This document shows, piece by piece, positions 54,541-63,370 of a stretch of 64,000 nucleotides of DNA (its first letter is position 1; every line of letters begins with the position of its first letter). The DNA is from Pseudaminobacter salicylatoxidans (GTDB lineage Bacteria > Pseudomonadota > Alphaproteobacteria > Rhizobiales > Rhizobiaceae): contig NZ_QGGG01000002.1 of NCBI RefSeq assembly GCF_003148475.1, positions 409,049-473,048 on the forward strand. The letters run 5' to 3'. Made by a program: the position numbers and the translations under genes. The notes below the pieces were generated by a model that worked only from the letters and a program-made list of their open reading frames with translations, made no database searches and was not told the DNA's origin.

Positions 54541-54622
54541 CGAACGCAAGCACCGTGCACCTTCGGAAGCGTATTATACCGCATGTAGAAAATCGCGGCC
54601 TCCGGCCGCAGGAGGAGATACT

Positions 54623-55735
54623 ATGGGACCCTTCCCTCACGACGCGCCGCCCGCCACCATCAGCGATACGAACCCCGCCGGCACGGACGGCTTCGAGTTT
54701 GTCGAATTCGCCCATATGGAGCCGGAAAAGCTCTCCGAACTGTTCACGCGCATGGGCTATGTGCCGGTCGCCAAACACCGGACGAAAAACATCACCGTCT
54801 GGCGCCAGGGCGACATCAACTATGTGCTGAACGCCGAGCCCGGCTCGCACGGCATGAAGTTCGTGGAAAAGCACGGACCTTGCGCGCCTTCCATGGCCTG
54901 GCGTGTGGTCGATGCCAGACACGCCTTCGACCATGCCGTTTCCAAGGGCGCCACCCCCTATGACGGTGACGACAAGACGCTGGACGTTCCGGCTATTGTC
55001 GGCATCGGCGGCTCGCTGATCTATTTCGTGGAAAAATACGGCGACAAGGGTTCGGCCTATGATACCGAGTTCGACTGGCTGGGCGCGCGTGACCCCAAGC
55101 CGGAAGGCGTCGGCTTCTATTTCCTCGACCACCTGACGCACAATGTCTATCGTGGCAACATGGACAAGTGGTGGGACTTTTATCGCGACCTGTTCGGCTT
55201 CACCCAGATCCACTATTTCGACATCGACGGCCGCATCACCGGGCTGGTCAGCCGCGCCATAACCTCACCCTGCGGCAAGATCCGCATTCCGCTGAACGAG
55301 TCGAAGGACGACACCAGCCAGATCGCCGAATATCTGCGCAAATATAATGGCGAAGGCATCCAGCACATCGCAGTCGGCACGGACGCGATCTACGACGCCA
55401 CCGACAGGCTTGCCGATAACGGGCTGAAGTTCATGCCCGGCCCACCGGACACCTACTACGAAATGTCGCGCAAGCGCGTGCATGGCCACGACGAGCCGAT
55501 CGAGCGCATGAAAACGCACGGCATCCTGATCGACGGTGAAGGCGTGGTGAACGGCGGCATGACCAAGATCCTGCTGCAGATATTCTCCAAGACCGTAATC
55601 GGCCCGATCTTCTTCGAATTCATCCAGCGCAAGGGCGACGAAGGGTTCGGCGAAGGTAACTTCCGCGCACTCTTCGAATCCATCGAGGAAGACCAGATCC
55701 GCCGCGGCGTGATCAAGATCCAGGCGGCGGAGTAA
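54623..55735 (+). CDS. hpd: 4-hydroxyphenylpyruvate dioxygenase
   Basis: A 370-residue Fe(II) dioxygenase that converts 4-hydroxyphenylpyruvate to homogentisate. Two vicinal-oxygen-chelate halves; iron ligands are expected in LDHLTHNV (His), GIQHIAVGT (His) and the C-terminal FFEFIQRKGDEGFGEGNF (Glu). Start ATG has GGAGGAG; a 6-base hairpin (gcggcc/ggccgc, 54595-54609) sits directly before it. Divergent from the Lrp-type regulator. A terminator follows. The homogentisate genes lie convergent downstream. Confidence 0.95.
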   Translation: MGPFPHDAPPATISDTNPAGTDGFEFVEFAHMEPEKLSELFTRMGYVPVAKHRTKNITVWRQGDINYVLNAEPGSHGMKFVEKHGPCAPSMAWRVVDARHAFDHAVSKGATPYDGDDKTLDVPAIVGIGGSLIYFVEKYGDKGSAYDTEFDWLGARDPKPEGVGFYFLDHLTHNVYRGNMDKWWDFYRDLFGFTQIHYFDIDGRITGLVSRAITSPCGKIRIPLNESKDDTSQIAEYLRKYNGEGIQHIAVGTDAIYDATDRLADNGLKFMPGPPDTYYEMSRKRVHGHDEPIERMKTHGILIDGEGVVNGGMTKILLQIFSKTVIGPIFFEFIQRKGDEGFGEGNFRALFESIEEDQIRRGVIKIQAAE

Positions 55736-55747
55736 CCTGTCTCAATC

Positions 55748-55779
55748 AGCCGGATCGGCAACCGTCGATCCGGCTTTTC
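55748..55779 (+). terminator. Terminator of hpd
   Basis: Arms agccggatc (55748-55756) and gatccggct (55767-55775) followed by ttttct, 12 bases after hpd. Confidence 0.88.
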
Positions 55780-55784
55780 TGGCG

Positions 55785-56321
55785 TCAGAGCTCCAGTCGC
55801 TCCACTTCGTCCTTCCTGAAGCGCAGATCGTAGTCGAGGAAGAACTCATCGAGTTGCGGCGGCGCGACGGACGTGCCGGCAAGCATTGCATGCACCTGTC
55901 CGCGGTGATGGATCTGGTGCAGGAAGAGGTGCGACAGAAGATCGCCGATCCTTTCGGGAATGATGCCCGCCTCGCCGCGATCCGTCGGCACATGGCGGTC
56001 GAGATCGTCGGGTTCGAGTTCATCGCAGAAATCGATCAGCCTGCCGTCCAGCTCTGCCTGCATGGCCGCGAGCTTCGCCGGGTCTTCACAGGGGAAAAAT
56101 CGGTCGAACAGCCTGCGCCCCTCGCCGCCCTCCACCAGCATGTCGAAATAGAACAGGTCGACTTCGTAGATGTGGTTCAGCGTTTCGCTGATCGAGGGGA
56201 AGAAGCTTACCCGCTGCGCCTCGAACTCGCCGGGCTGGAGCGCCAGCACCGCGCGATAGAGCCGGTCGTTCGACCAACGATTGTTGCGCGCCATCTGACG
56301 ATTGTGCGTCAGCACGTCCAT
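55785..56321 (-). CDS. DinB-family metalloprotein in homogentisate gene run
   Basis: A 178-residue four-helix-bundle protein of the DinB/YfiT superfamily. The metal triad appears complete: His50 (TLNHIYEVD) and His135 plus His139 (HQIHHRGQ). The superfamily includes thiol-dependent S-transferases and mycothiol-dependent maleylpyruvate isomerase, as well as proteins of unknown role. It is the last gene of hmgA-MBL-FAH-DinB, 15 bases after the FAH gene. Because no GST-type maleylacetoacetate isomerase is present in the cluster, it is a candidate for that cis-trans isomerisation; this is inference from context and superfamily chemistry. It may equally be unrelated. Confidence 0.85.
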   Translation of the reverse strand: MDVLTHNRQMARNNRWSNDRLYRAVLALQPGEFEAQRVSFFPSISETLNHIYEVDLFYFDMLVEGGEGRRLFDRFFPCEDPAKLAAMQAELDGRLIDFCDELEPDDLDRHVPTDRGEAGIIPERIGDLLSHLFLHQIHHRGQVHAMLAGTSVAPPQLDEFFLDYDLRFRKDEVERLEL

Positions 56322-56336
56322 GCGCCCGACTCTCGT

Positions 56337-57353
56337 TTAGTTTTCGTACTTCAAGACGGTCTGCTCGATAGCCCCAAAGATCGAGTGGTGCCCGGTCTGA
56401 TCCTTCATCTCGATGCGCACCGTGTCGCCGAAATGTAGGAATGGCGTCTTCGGCGCCCCACTTTCAAGCGTTTCGATGGTGCGCAACTCAGCGATGCAGG
56501 AATAGCCGACCCCGCCCTCGTCTACCGGCTTTCCGGGACCACCGTCGAGCTTGTTGGACACCGTACCGGAGCCGATGATGGTGCCGGCCACCAGCGGCCG
56601 CGTCCTGGCGGCATGAGCGACCAGCTGCGGAAAATCGAATGTCATGTCAACACCGGCATTGGCCCGGCCGAAGGGCTTGCCGTTGAGGTCGACATTGAGC
56701 GGCAGATGAACCTTGCCGCCATCCCAGGCATCGCCAAGCTCGTCCGGTGTCACCGCCACCGGCGAAAAGGCCGAAGACGGCTTGGACTGGAAGAAGCCGA
56801 AGCCCTTTGCAAGTTCGGCCGGGATCAGGCCGCGCAGCGAAACATCGTTGACCAGCATGACGAGGCGGATGGCGTCGCGCGCTTCATCCTCGCTTGCGCC
56901 CATCGGCACGTCGCCGACGATGACAGCGACCTCGGCCTCCATGTCGGCGCCATAGGTCTCGTCGGCAAGCGGGATCGGGTCGCGAGGCCCCAGGAAGGCA
57001 TCGGAGCCGCCCTGATACATCAGCGGGTCGGTCCAGAAGCTCTCCGGCATGGCGGCACCGCGCGCCTTGCGCACCAGTTCCACATGATTGACATAGGCCG
57101 AGCCATCCGCCCACTGATAGGCGCGCGGCAGCGGTGAATGCGCGTTGTGCTCGTGGAAACGTTCCGAGGGCACTGCACCATGCTCCAGTGATTCCGCCAA
57201 TGTCGCCAGATGCGGCGCAATGCGTTGCCAATCGTCCAGCGCAGCCTGCAATGTCGGCACCAGGAAGGATACGTCGGTGCAACGCGTCAGGTCGGTCGAC
57301 ACCACCACAAGCTTTCCGTCACGCGAGCCGTTCTTGAGCGTCGCCAGTTTCAT
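56337..57353 (-). CDS. Fumarylacetoacetate hydrolase-family protein
   Basis: A 338-residue FAH-family hydrolase, expected to split fumarylacetoacetate to fumarate and acetoacetate at the end of tyrosine breakdown. Metal ligands are seen in ADMEAEVAVIVGD (Glu, Glu) and VNDVSLR (Asp); the C-terminal SGTVSNKLDGG is a family signature. The frame opens upstream to 57458, but ATG 57353 (MKLATLKNGSRDG) has AGGGAGG before it and lies 11 bases after the MBL gene stop. Between MBL and DinB genes in the homogentisate run. This length group is the bacterial two-domain FAH type rather than the 420-residue eukaryotic one. Confidence 0.9.
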   Translation of the reverse strand: MKLATLKNGSRDGKLVVVSTDLTRCTDVSFLVPTLQAALDDWQRIAPHLATLAESLEHGAVPSERFHEHNAHSPLPRAYQWADGSAYVNHVELVRKARGAAMPESFWTDPLMYQGGSDAFLGPRDPIPLADETYGADMEAEVAVIVGDVPMGASEDEARDAIRLVMLVNDVSLRGLIPAELAKGFGFFQSKPSSAFSPVAVTPDELGDAWDGGKVHLPLNVDLNGKPFGRANAGVDMTFDFPQLVAHAARTRPLVAGTIIGSGTVSNKLDGGPGKPVDEGGVGYSCIAELRTIETLESGAPKTPFLHFGDTVRIEMKDQTGHHSIFGAIEQTVLKYEN

Positions 57354-57364
57354 GCAGTCCTCCC

Positions 57365-58234
57365 TTATGCGGCCACAGCGTCCGCGAATTCCACAACAAG
57401 CCCGTCGCGCGCAATCGTCAAGGCACCCGCCCAGCTTTCGCGCACCGCTTCGACCCAATCCGCCTCGCCGATTGCAGGGTCGTCCGCCGGAATGAGATGA
57501 TGCAGCACCAGATGACGCACCCCTGCTTGCCTGGCGATACGCCCGGCCTGCTGCGCAAAGCTATGGCTGGCAAGCAGATGCTCCTTCAGCCGCGCGCCGT
57601 TGCCCGTGCGCGCCACAAGACGATCGACACCGGCCTCCAGCATGGCTTCATGAACCAGAATGTCCGCGCTGCGTGCAAAATCCGCCAATGGCGGAAAATA
57701 CGCAGTATCCGACGAGAACACGACGCTGCGCCCACCATGCTCGAAGCGCAGCGCGAAGCAATTGGTGACAGGCGGATGGTCGACCCGCAGGGCCGACACG
57801 CGCAGGCCCTCTTCTTCACAGAGGAGACCTTCGGAAAATTCCCTGACCTTCACCAGTTCGCGAATATCCGGCCGCCCTTCGTCCACGATACGGATATCGA
57901 TGTCGAACTTCATCGACCGGAGAAAGCCGTCCCAATAATCCTGCGTTCCGGCCGGCCCGAACACCTGCACAGGCGTGGCAAGGCCTGCCGTCCAGGCCGT
58001 GTGTATCAGCCCCCCGAGTTCCAGCACATGATCGGAATGGAGGTGCGTGATGAAGACGAGATCGAGCGCCTTCAGGTTCACGCCGGCATCCGTCAGGCCG
58101 CGCGTGACGCCCAGCCCGCCATCCACCACGATGACGCGGCCGCCAAGCTCCAGCAGCGAAGATGTCGGCCACGGCCCACCCGGCCGGATCGCCGGCCCGC
58201 CCTTGCTGCCAAGGGTGACAAGCCGGCCGCTCAA
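57365..58234 (-). CDS. MBL-fold metallohydrolase in homogentisate gene run
   Basis: A 289-residue metallo-beta-lactamase-fold protein, with metal motif THLHSDH (His64, His66, Asp68, His69) and downstream SSDTAYF and a C-terminal His in LHHLIPAD. It resembles the ribonuclease Z/arylsulfatase-like branch of the fold, many of whose members hydrolyse esters or phosphodiesters. Starts with TTG overlapping the hmgA stop (TTGA) with GAAGG before it, so translation is likely coupled. Its place between hmgA and the FAH gene suggests a role in aromatic catabolism, for example opening a lactone by-product; unproven. Confidence 0.85.
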   Translation of the reverse strand: MSGRLVTLGSKGGPAIRPGGPWPTSSLLELGGRVIVVDGGLGVTRGLTDAGVNLKALDLVFITHLHSDHVLELGGLIHTAWTAGLATPVQVFGPAGTQDYWDGFLRSMKFDIDIRIVDEGRPDIRELVKVREFSEGLLCEEEGLRVSALRVDHPPVTNCFALRFEHGGRSVVFSSDTAYFPPLADFARSADILVHEAMLEAGVDRLVARTGNGARLKEHLLASHSFAQQAGRIARQAGVRHLVLHHLIPADDPAIGEADWVEAVRESWAGALTIARDGLVVEFADAVAA

Positions 58235-59544
58235 GACCAGTCGCCTTCCGGTGTGCCGTTGAAACGCTTCTTCAGGTCACGCCAGCAATCGATATAGTCC
58301 CGCTGCAGATTTGGGCTTTCGGCGGCGTAGCGGGTCAGCATCTGGGGAAACCGCGTCTCGAACATGAAGGCGAGCGTGTGGTCGAGCTTCACCGGCGTCA
58401 GTTCCGCATGCGATGCCTTCTCGTAGCCGGAGCTGTCAGGCCCGTGCGCCAGCATCATATTGTGCAGGCTGATGCCGCCGGGCACAAATCCCTCCGCCTT
58501 CGCGTCATACTGGCCGTGAACCAGGCCCATGAACTCGCTCATGATGTTCCGGTGATACCATGGCGGACGGAACGTGTCTTCCGCCACCAGCCAGCGCGGC
58601 GGAAAAATAACGAAATCGATATTCGCCGTCCCTTCCTCGCCGCTCGGAGATGTCAGGACCGAATAGATCGACGGATCGGGATGATCGAACAGGATCGCAC
58701 CGACGGGGGAAAATGAAGCAAGATCATATTTATAGGGAGCATAGTTGCCATGCCAGGCGACCACGTCCAGCGGCGAGTGGTCGATGTGGGTGACATAGAA
58801 CCTGCCGCACCATTTCACGACCAGCCTGCAAGGTTTCTCCTTCTCTTCGAACCAGGCGACGGGCGTCTTGAAATCTCGCTGATTGGCGAGGCAGTTCGCA
58901 CCGATGGGTCCTCTGTTCGGTAGTGTGAATTTGGCGCCGTAGTTCTCGCAGACATAGCCGCGCACCGGCCCGTCGATCGGTACGACCTTGAAGATCACCC
59001 CGCGCGGCAGCACGCAAATCTCGCCCGGCTTTATCTCGATGACGCCCATTTCGGTGATGAAACGCAAGCCCCCCACTTGCGGCACCACAAGCAACTCGCC
59101 GTCCGCGTTGAAAAAATGATCGTCCACCATGTCGGTGTTGGCGACATAGACATGGGCGGCCATCCCGCTCTGACCGAGGGCGTCGCCCGCGGTCGTCATG
59201 GTGCGGATGCCGGACAGGAAATCGGTCGGCTCCTGCGGCACCGAGGCCGGATTCCAGCGATACTGGCCGATTGCCATTTCATGATCATTGAGGTTCGGCG
59301 CGGTCTTCCACAGCGGAAAATCGGCAGGCCTGAAGCGGCCAGTGTGCTTCACGCTCGGCCGGATGCGATAGAGCCAGGATCGCTCGTTAGCGCCACGCGG
59401 CGCCGTGAAGGGCGAACCGGAAAGCTGCTCGGCATAGAGACCGTAGGCGGGGCGCTGAGGCGAGTTTCGTCCTTGCGGCAAGGCGCCGGGCAAGCTTTCG
59501 GTTTCAAAGTCATTGCCGAAGCCCGGCATATAGGAATAGGCCAT
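58231..59544 (-). CDS. hmgA: Homogentisate 1,2-dioxygenase
   Basis: A 437-residue ring-cleaving Fe(II) dioxygenase making maleylacetoacetate from homogentisate. N-terminus [16 protein letters not shown] is characteristic; iron ligands are in [15 protein letters not shown] (His, Glu) and [14 protein letters not shown] (His). First gene of the minus-strand run hmgA-MBL-FAH-DinB, with GGAGG before ATG and a TTGA overlap with the next gene. It lies 68 bases after tdh on the same strand. Confidence 0.96.
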   Translation of the reverse strand: MAYSYMPGFGNDFETESLPGALPQGRNSPQRPAYGLYAEQLSGSPFTAPRGANERSWLYRIRPSVKHTGRFRPADFPLWKTAPNLNDHEMAIGQYRWNPASVPQEPTDFLSGIRTMTTAGDALGQSGMAAHVYVANTDMVDDHFFNADGELLVVPQVGGLRFITEMGVIEIKPGEICVLPRGVIFKVVPIDGPVRGYVCENYGAKFTLPNRGPIGANCLANQRDFKTPVAWFEEKEKPCRLVVKWCGRFYVTHIDHSPLDVVAWHGNYAPYKYDLASFSPVGAILFDHPDPSIYSVLTSPSGEEGTANIDFVIFPPRWLVAEDTFRPPWYHRNIMSEFMGLVHGQYDAKAEGFVPGGISLHNMMLAHGPDSSGYEKASHAELTPVKLDHTLAFMFETRFPQMLTRYAAESPNLQRDYIDCWRDLKKRFNGTPEGDWS

Positions 59545-59612
59545 GGCATTCCTCCATGGTTTGGTCTTGCAGCAGAATTTAATGCTGCAAGAACAGCCAG
59601 CAATGCTTTGGC

Positions 59613-60647
59613 CTACCAGTCCATTACCACCTTGCCGGAATTGCCGCTGCGCATCGCATCGAAGCCCTGCTGGAAATCATCGATGCCGATGCGGTGCGTG
59701 ATCAGCCCCGAGACGTCGAGCGGCCCCTGTACGAGCGCGATCATCTTGTACCAGGTTTCGAACATCTCGCGGCCGTAAATACCCTTCAGATGCAGCATCT
59801 TGAAGATGACCTTGTTCCAGTCGATCTCGAAGCCGGTCGGCGCGATGCCGAGGATGGCGATCTTGCCGCCATTGTTCATCGTGTCGATCATGTCGCGGAA
59901 CGCGACCGCCGAACCTGACATTTCGAGACCCACGTCGAACCCTTCGGTCATGCCCTCCTGGCGCATGACGTCGCGAAGCTGTTCCTTCCGTGCATCGATC
60001 ACGTGATGCACGCCCAGCTTGCGGGCAAGGTCGAGCCGTATGGGATTGATGTCGGTGATGACGACTTTGCGCGCGCCCACGCATTGCGCCACCAGCGCGC
60101 CCATGATGCCGATAGGGCCGGCACCAGTCACCAGCACGTCCTCGCCCACCAGATCGAAGGAAAGCGCCGTGTGCACGGCGTTGCCGAGCGGATCGAAGAT
60201 CGCCGCGATTTCATCGGGAATATCGTCGGGGATCGGCACCACATTGTGCTGCGGCAGCACGACATATTCCGCGAAAGAGCCCGGCCGGTTGACGCCGACG
60301 CCCAGCGTGTTGCGACACAGATGCCCGCGCCCGGCGCGGCAGTTGCGGCAATGACCGCAGACGATGTGCCCTTCGCCGGACACGCGCTGGCCTAGATGAT
60401 AGTCTTTCACGCCAGCGCCGAAGTCGGCCACCTCGCCGACGAACTCATGACCTGTAACCATCGGCACCGGCACGGTTTTCTGCGCCCACTGGTCCCAATT
60501 GTAGATATGCACGTCCGTGCCGCAGATCGCCGACTTGCGCACCTTGATGAGCACGTCGTTCGGGCCGATCTCCGGCACCGGCACCTCTTCCATCCAGATA
60601 CCGGGCTCGGCCTTTGCCTTCACCAGCGCACGCATCATGTTGGTCAT
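59613..60647 (-). CDS. tdh: L-threonine 3-dehydrogenase
   Basis: A 344-residue zinc-dependent medium-chain dehydrogenase oxidising L-threonine to 2-amino-3-ketobutyrate. Catalytic zinc ligands Cys42 ([12 protein letters not shown]), His67 and Glu68 (GHEFVG); structural zinc Cys97, Cys100, Cys103 and Cys111. NAD loop [21 protein letters not shown] is diagnostic for TDH among alcohol dehydrogenases. ATG 60647 is chosen over TTG 60659; GAGG precedes it. It works with kbl, which lies upstream on the same strand but 318 bases away. Confidence 0.95.
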   Translation of the reverse strand: MTNMMRALVKAKAEPGIWMEEVPVPEIGPNDVLIKVRKSAICGTDVHIYNWDQWAQKTVPVPMVTGHEFVGEVADFGAGVKDYHLGQRVSGEGHIVCGHCRNCRAGRGHLCRNTLGVGVNRPGSFAEYVVLPQHNVVPIPDDIPDEIAAIFDPLGNAVHTALSFDLVGEDVLVTGAGPIGIMGALVAQCVGARKVVITDINPIRLDLARKLGVHHVIDARKEQLRDVMRQEGMTEGFDVGLEMSGSAVAFRDMIDTMNNGGKIAILGIAPTGFEIDWNKVIFKMLHLKGIYGREMFETWYKMIALVQGPLDVSGLITHRIGIDDFQQGFDAMRSGNSGKVVMDW

Positions 60648-60965
60648 TTGAGGCCTCAATCAATTTCCGTATAGTCATTGATTGAAGGAGTAAGAGGGGT
60701 CGAACCTCTTCTTCGCCGGCAGTTCGGCCATAATCAGTCGGCCGCCTTAGAAACCGTGCGCGTGCATCCCTACACTAACCCCCCATTCTCTTATGCTCAT
60801 TTCAAACAGATACGCACTGGTTCAGAAAACGCGGTTTCCAGCCACAACCGAGAAACCTCGAAACGACCCGGAAAACCGGACCTTCAGGAGCAATTATGAG
60901 CATTTCCTGACATTTTCGATGTCACCATAAAGTATATATTCTGTCAATTCCCCGAGAAACCTCAT
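60648..60965. other. AT-rich spacer between kbl and tdh
   Basis: 318 bases between two genes that in most bacteria are nearly fused in one operon. The part next to kbl (about 60890-60975) is clearly AT-rich (ataaagtatatattctgtc and catttatattattctc), unlike the surrounding DNA. It may hold the tdh promoter and the end of kbl transcription. Short open frames and a tRNA T-arm-like sequence near 60690 were judged fortuitous. Confidence 0.55.
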
Positions 60966-62150
60966 TTATATTATTCTCAACTCCTTCCCAACCACGCCAA
61001 ACGCAGCAACCGCTCGATCTATGTCCTCGGTCGAATGCGCGGCCGACATTTGCGTGCGGATGCGTGCCTGCCCCTTCGGCACCACAGGGAACGAGAAGCC
61101 GATGACGTAGATGCCGTGGCCGAGCAGCTTTTGCGCCATTTCCTGCGCGAGCGCCGCATCGCCCAGCATCACCGGAATTATCGGATGATCGGCGCCGGCG
61201 AGCGTGAAGCCAAGCTTCGACATGCCGGCGCGGAATTGCGCGGAATTGGCATAGAGCTTTTCACGCAGCGCCTCACCACTTTCGATCAGTTCCAGCACTT
61301 TCAGCGAAGCGCCCGCAATCGCCGGCGCCAGCGTGTTGGAGAACAGATAGGGCCGCGAGCGCTGACGCAACCAATCCACCACCTGCCGCTTGCCCGAGGT
61401 GTACCCGCCCGAAGCACCGCCCAGCGCCTTGCCGAGCGTGCCGGTGAGAATGTCCACCCTACCCTCGACGCCGCTATATTCGGGCGTACCGCGCCCATGC
61501 TTGCCGACGAAACCCACCGCGTGGCTGTCGTCCACCATCACCATCGCGTCGTATTTCTCGGCGAGATCGCAGATGCCCGGCAGGTTGGCGATGATGCCGT
61601 CCATCGAAAATACGCCGTCGGTGGCAATCAGCCTGAAGCGGCAATCGCGCGCCTCCTTCAGCCGTGCTTCGAGATCGGCCATGTCGTTGTTGGCATAGCG
61701 GAAACGCTTCGCCTTGGAGAGCCGCACGCCGTCAATGATCGAGGCGTGGTTCAGCGCATCCGAGATGACGGCGTCTTCCTCGGAAAGCAGCGTCTCGAAC
61801 AGGCCCGCATTGGCGTCGAAGCAGGACGAGTAGAGGATCGTGTCCTCCATGCCGAGGAAGGTGGAAAGCTTCGCCTCCAGTTCCTTGTGCTCCTCCTGTG
61901 TGCCGCAGATGAAACGCACCGAGGCCATGCCGTAGCCATAGCGATCGAGCGCTACCTTGGCGGCATCGCGTAGCGCCATGCTGTCGGCCAGCCCGAGATA
62001 ATTGTTGGCGCAGAAATTCAGGAGCTTTTGCCCGCCGACCTTGATCTGCGCCGACTGCGGTGAGCTGATGACGCGCTCGGATTTGTAGAGCCCGGCCGAT
62101 TTGAGTCCGGCAATCTCCGTTTCAAGGTGGGAAAGGAATGCTGCGCTCAT
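60966..62150 (-). CDS. kbl: Glycine C-acetyltransferase (2-amino-3-ketobutyrate CoA ligase)
   Basis: A 394-residue PLP enzyme of the alpha-oxoamine synthase family, splitting 2-amino-3-ketobutyrate with CoA to glycine and acetyl-CoA. PLP-binding Lys in [15 protein letters not shown] (about Lys242); VDDSHAVGF(V)GKHGRG and [10 protein letters not shown] are family signatures. The last codons are AGA ATA ATA, unusual for this GC-rich DNA and continuing into the AT-rich spacer. It supplies the second step after tdh. Divergent from the 2OG-oxygenase gene. Confidence 0.96.
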   Translation of the reverse strand: MSAAFLSHLETEIAGLKSAGLYKSERVISSPQSAQIKVGGQKLLNFCANNYLGLADSMALRDAAKVALDRYGYGMASVRFICGTQEEHKELEAKLSTFLGMEDTILYSSCFDANAGLFETLLSEEDAVISDALNHASIIDGVRLSKAKRFRYANNDMADLEARLKEARDCRFRLIATDGVFSMDGIIANLPGICDLAEKYDAMVMVDDSHAVGFVGKHGRGTPEYSGVEGRVDILTGTLGKALGGASGGYTSGKRQVVDWLRQRSRPYLFSNTLAPAIAGASLKVLELIESGEALREKLYANSAQFRAGMSKLGFTLAGADHPIIPVMLGDAALAQEMAQKLLGHGIYVIGFSFPVVPKGQARIRTQMSAAHSTEDIDRAVAAFGVVGKELRII

Positions 62151-62321
62151 GGCTGATTGCCCCGCTTCACATCACCCGACTGTGCCGGGAAGGACGTTGA
62201 AAAGCTACCGGAAATTCACTCCGAAACCGCTCCAACTTTCTGGGATATCCGGCTGCAATGGCTGGATCGCCGGGCAGCCCATGACTAGGATCGCCCCGAC
62301 TTTTGCAAATGGGAGTATCCA

Positions 62322-63305
62322 ATGGCTGGAGAACAGTTTCCAGTATTCGACCTTGGGAAATTCGAACAGGCAGACGCGGCAGAACGCGAAAGGCTGGGTG
62401 CCGAGGTAGACGCGATCTGCCGCTCCACCGGCTTCCTTGCGATCGCCAACCACGGCGTGCCGCAGGCCGTGATCGATGGCGTATGGAACAAGGCGCACGA
62501 CTTCTTCGACCTGGCCCCCGAGGAAAAGCAGAGGGCACGCGCGCCCTACAAGGGCTACCCCTATGGCTATCTCGGGCCCGAACTGGAAGCCCTGGCGAAG
62601 TCGCGCGACGTGGATAGCCCACCCGACCTCAAGGAAAGTTTCAACGGCGGCCCGCTCTTCACACCGGCCTGGCTGACGGACAAGGACGCGCTGGCCTTCT
62701 GCTATGCGCCGACCATCTGGCCGCAGGGGCCGGAAGGTTTTGTCTATGCCTGGAAGGCTTATTATGCGGCGATGGAAGATCTGGCCGCGCGCATCATGCG
62801 GCTGTTCGCGGTGGCGCTGAAGCTGCCGGAAGACTATTTCGAGCGCTTCATCGACGCGCCGATCAGTGCGCTGCGCGCCCTCAACTATCCCGAGCAGACC
62901 GTGCCGCCCAAGCCCGGCCAGCTGCGCGCCGGCGCGCATACCGACTATGGCAGCCTGACCATCCTGCTACCGCAGGAAGGCTCGAAGGGGCTGGAACTCA
63001 TCACGCCGGACGGCAACTGGACGCCGGTACCGCCGGTGCCGGGCGCCTTCGTCATCAATATTGGCGACCTGATGGCGCTGTGGACGAACGACCGCTGGGT
63101 CTCGACTATGCACCGCGTGGTGAACCCCTCGCCCGAAGACGGCGGCATGGACCGTCGCCAGTCGCTGGCCTTCTTCCACCAGCCAAACTGGGACGCCGAG
63201 ATCGTCTGCCTCGAACAGTGCCTTGCACCGGGCGAAGAGCCGAAATACCAGCCGGTGCGCTCGGGTCCCTATCTTATGGGCAAGTTCCAGTCGACGACCA
63301 GGTAA
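62322..63305 (+). CDS. 2-oxoglutarate/Fe(II) oxygenase, isopenicillin N synthase-like
   Basis: A 327-residue double-stranded beta-helix oxygenase. N-terminal DIOX_N domain (VDAICRSTGFLAIANHG) and a C-terminal 2OG-FeII domain with the facial triad His206-x-Asp208 (AHTDYGSL) and His264 (TMHRVVNP), and Arg at about 279 (RRQSLAFF) for 2-oxoglutarate. It probably hydroxylates or desaturates a small molecule; substrate unknown. GGGAG lies 7 bases before ATG. No biosynthetic cluster is adjacent; it diverges from kbl and is convergent with gcdH. Confidence 0.88.
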   Translation: MAGEQFPVFDLGKFEQADAAERERLGAEVDAICRSTGFLAIANHGVPQAVIDGVWNKAHDFFDLAPEEKQRARAPYKGYPYGYLGPELEALAKSRDVDSPPDLKESFNGGPLFTPAWLTDKDALAFCYAPTIWPQGPEGFVYAWKAYYAAMEDLAARIMRLFAVALKLPEDYFERFIDAPISALRALNYPEQTVPPKPGQLRAGAHTDYGSLTILLPQEGSKGLELITPDGNWTPVPPVPGAFVINIGDLMALWTNDRWVSTMHRVVNPSPEDGGMDRRQSLAFFHQPNWDAEIVCLEQCLAPGEEPKYQPVRSGPYLMGKFQSTTR

Positions 63306-63319
63306 CGCCTCAAAATGGG

Positions 63320-63342
63320 TCGGGCCGCACGAGGCGGCCCGA
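63320..63342. terminator. Hairpin between convergent oxygenase and gcdH genes
   Basis: tcgggccgc (63320-63328) and gcggcccga (63334-63342), loop acgag, between two convergent stops; weak T content downstream. Confidence 0.6.
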
Positions 63343-63370
63343 ATTCCTGTCCGTTACGAGGCTTTGTGCC

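Noticed and set aside
60680..60733. Sequence resembling a tRNA T-arm (agagg ttcgacc cctct) and a short 18-codon frame before tdh
   Set aside because: No matching acceptor, D or anticodon arms and no CCA end; the short frame has no ribosome binding site.
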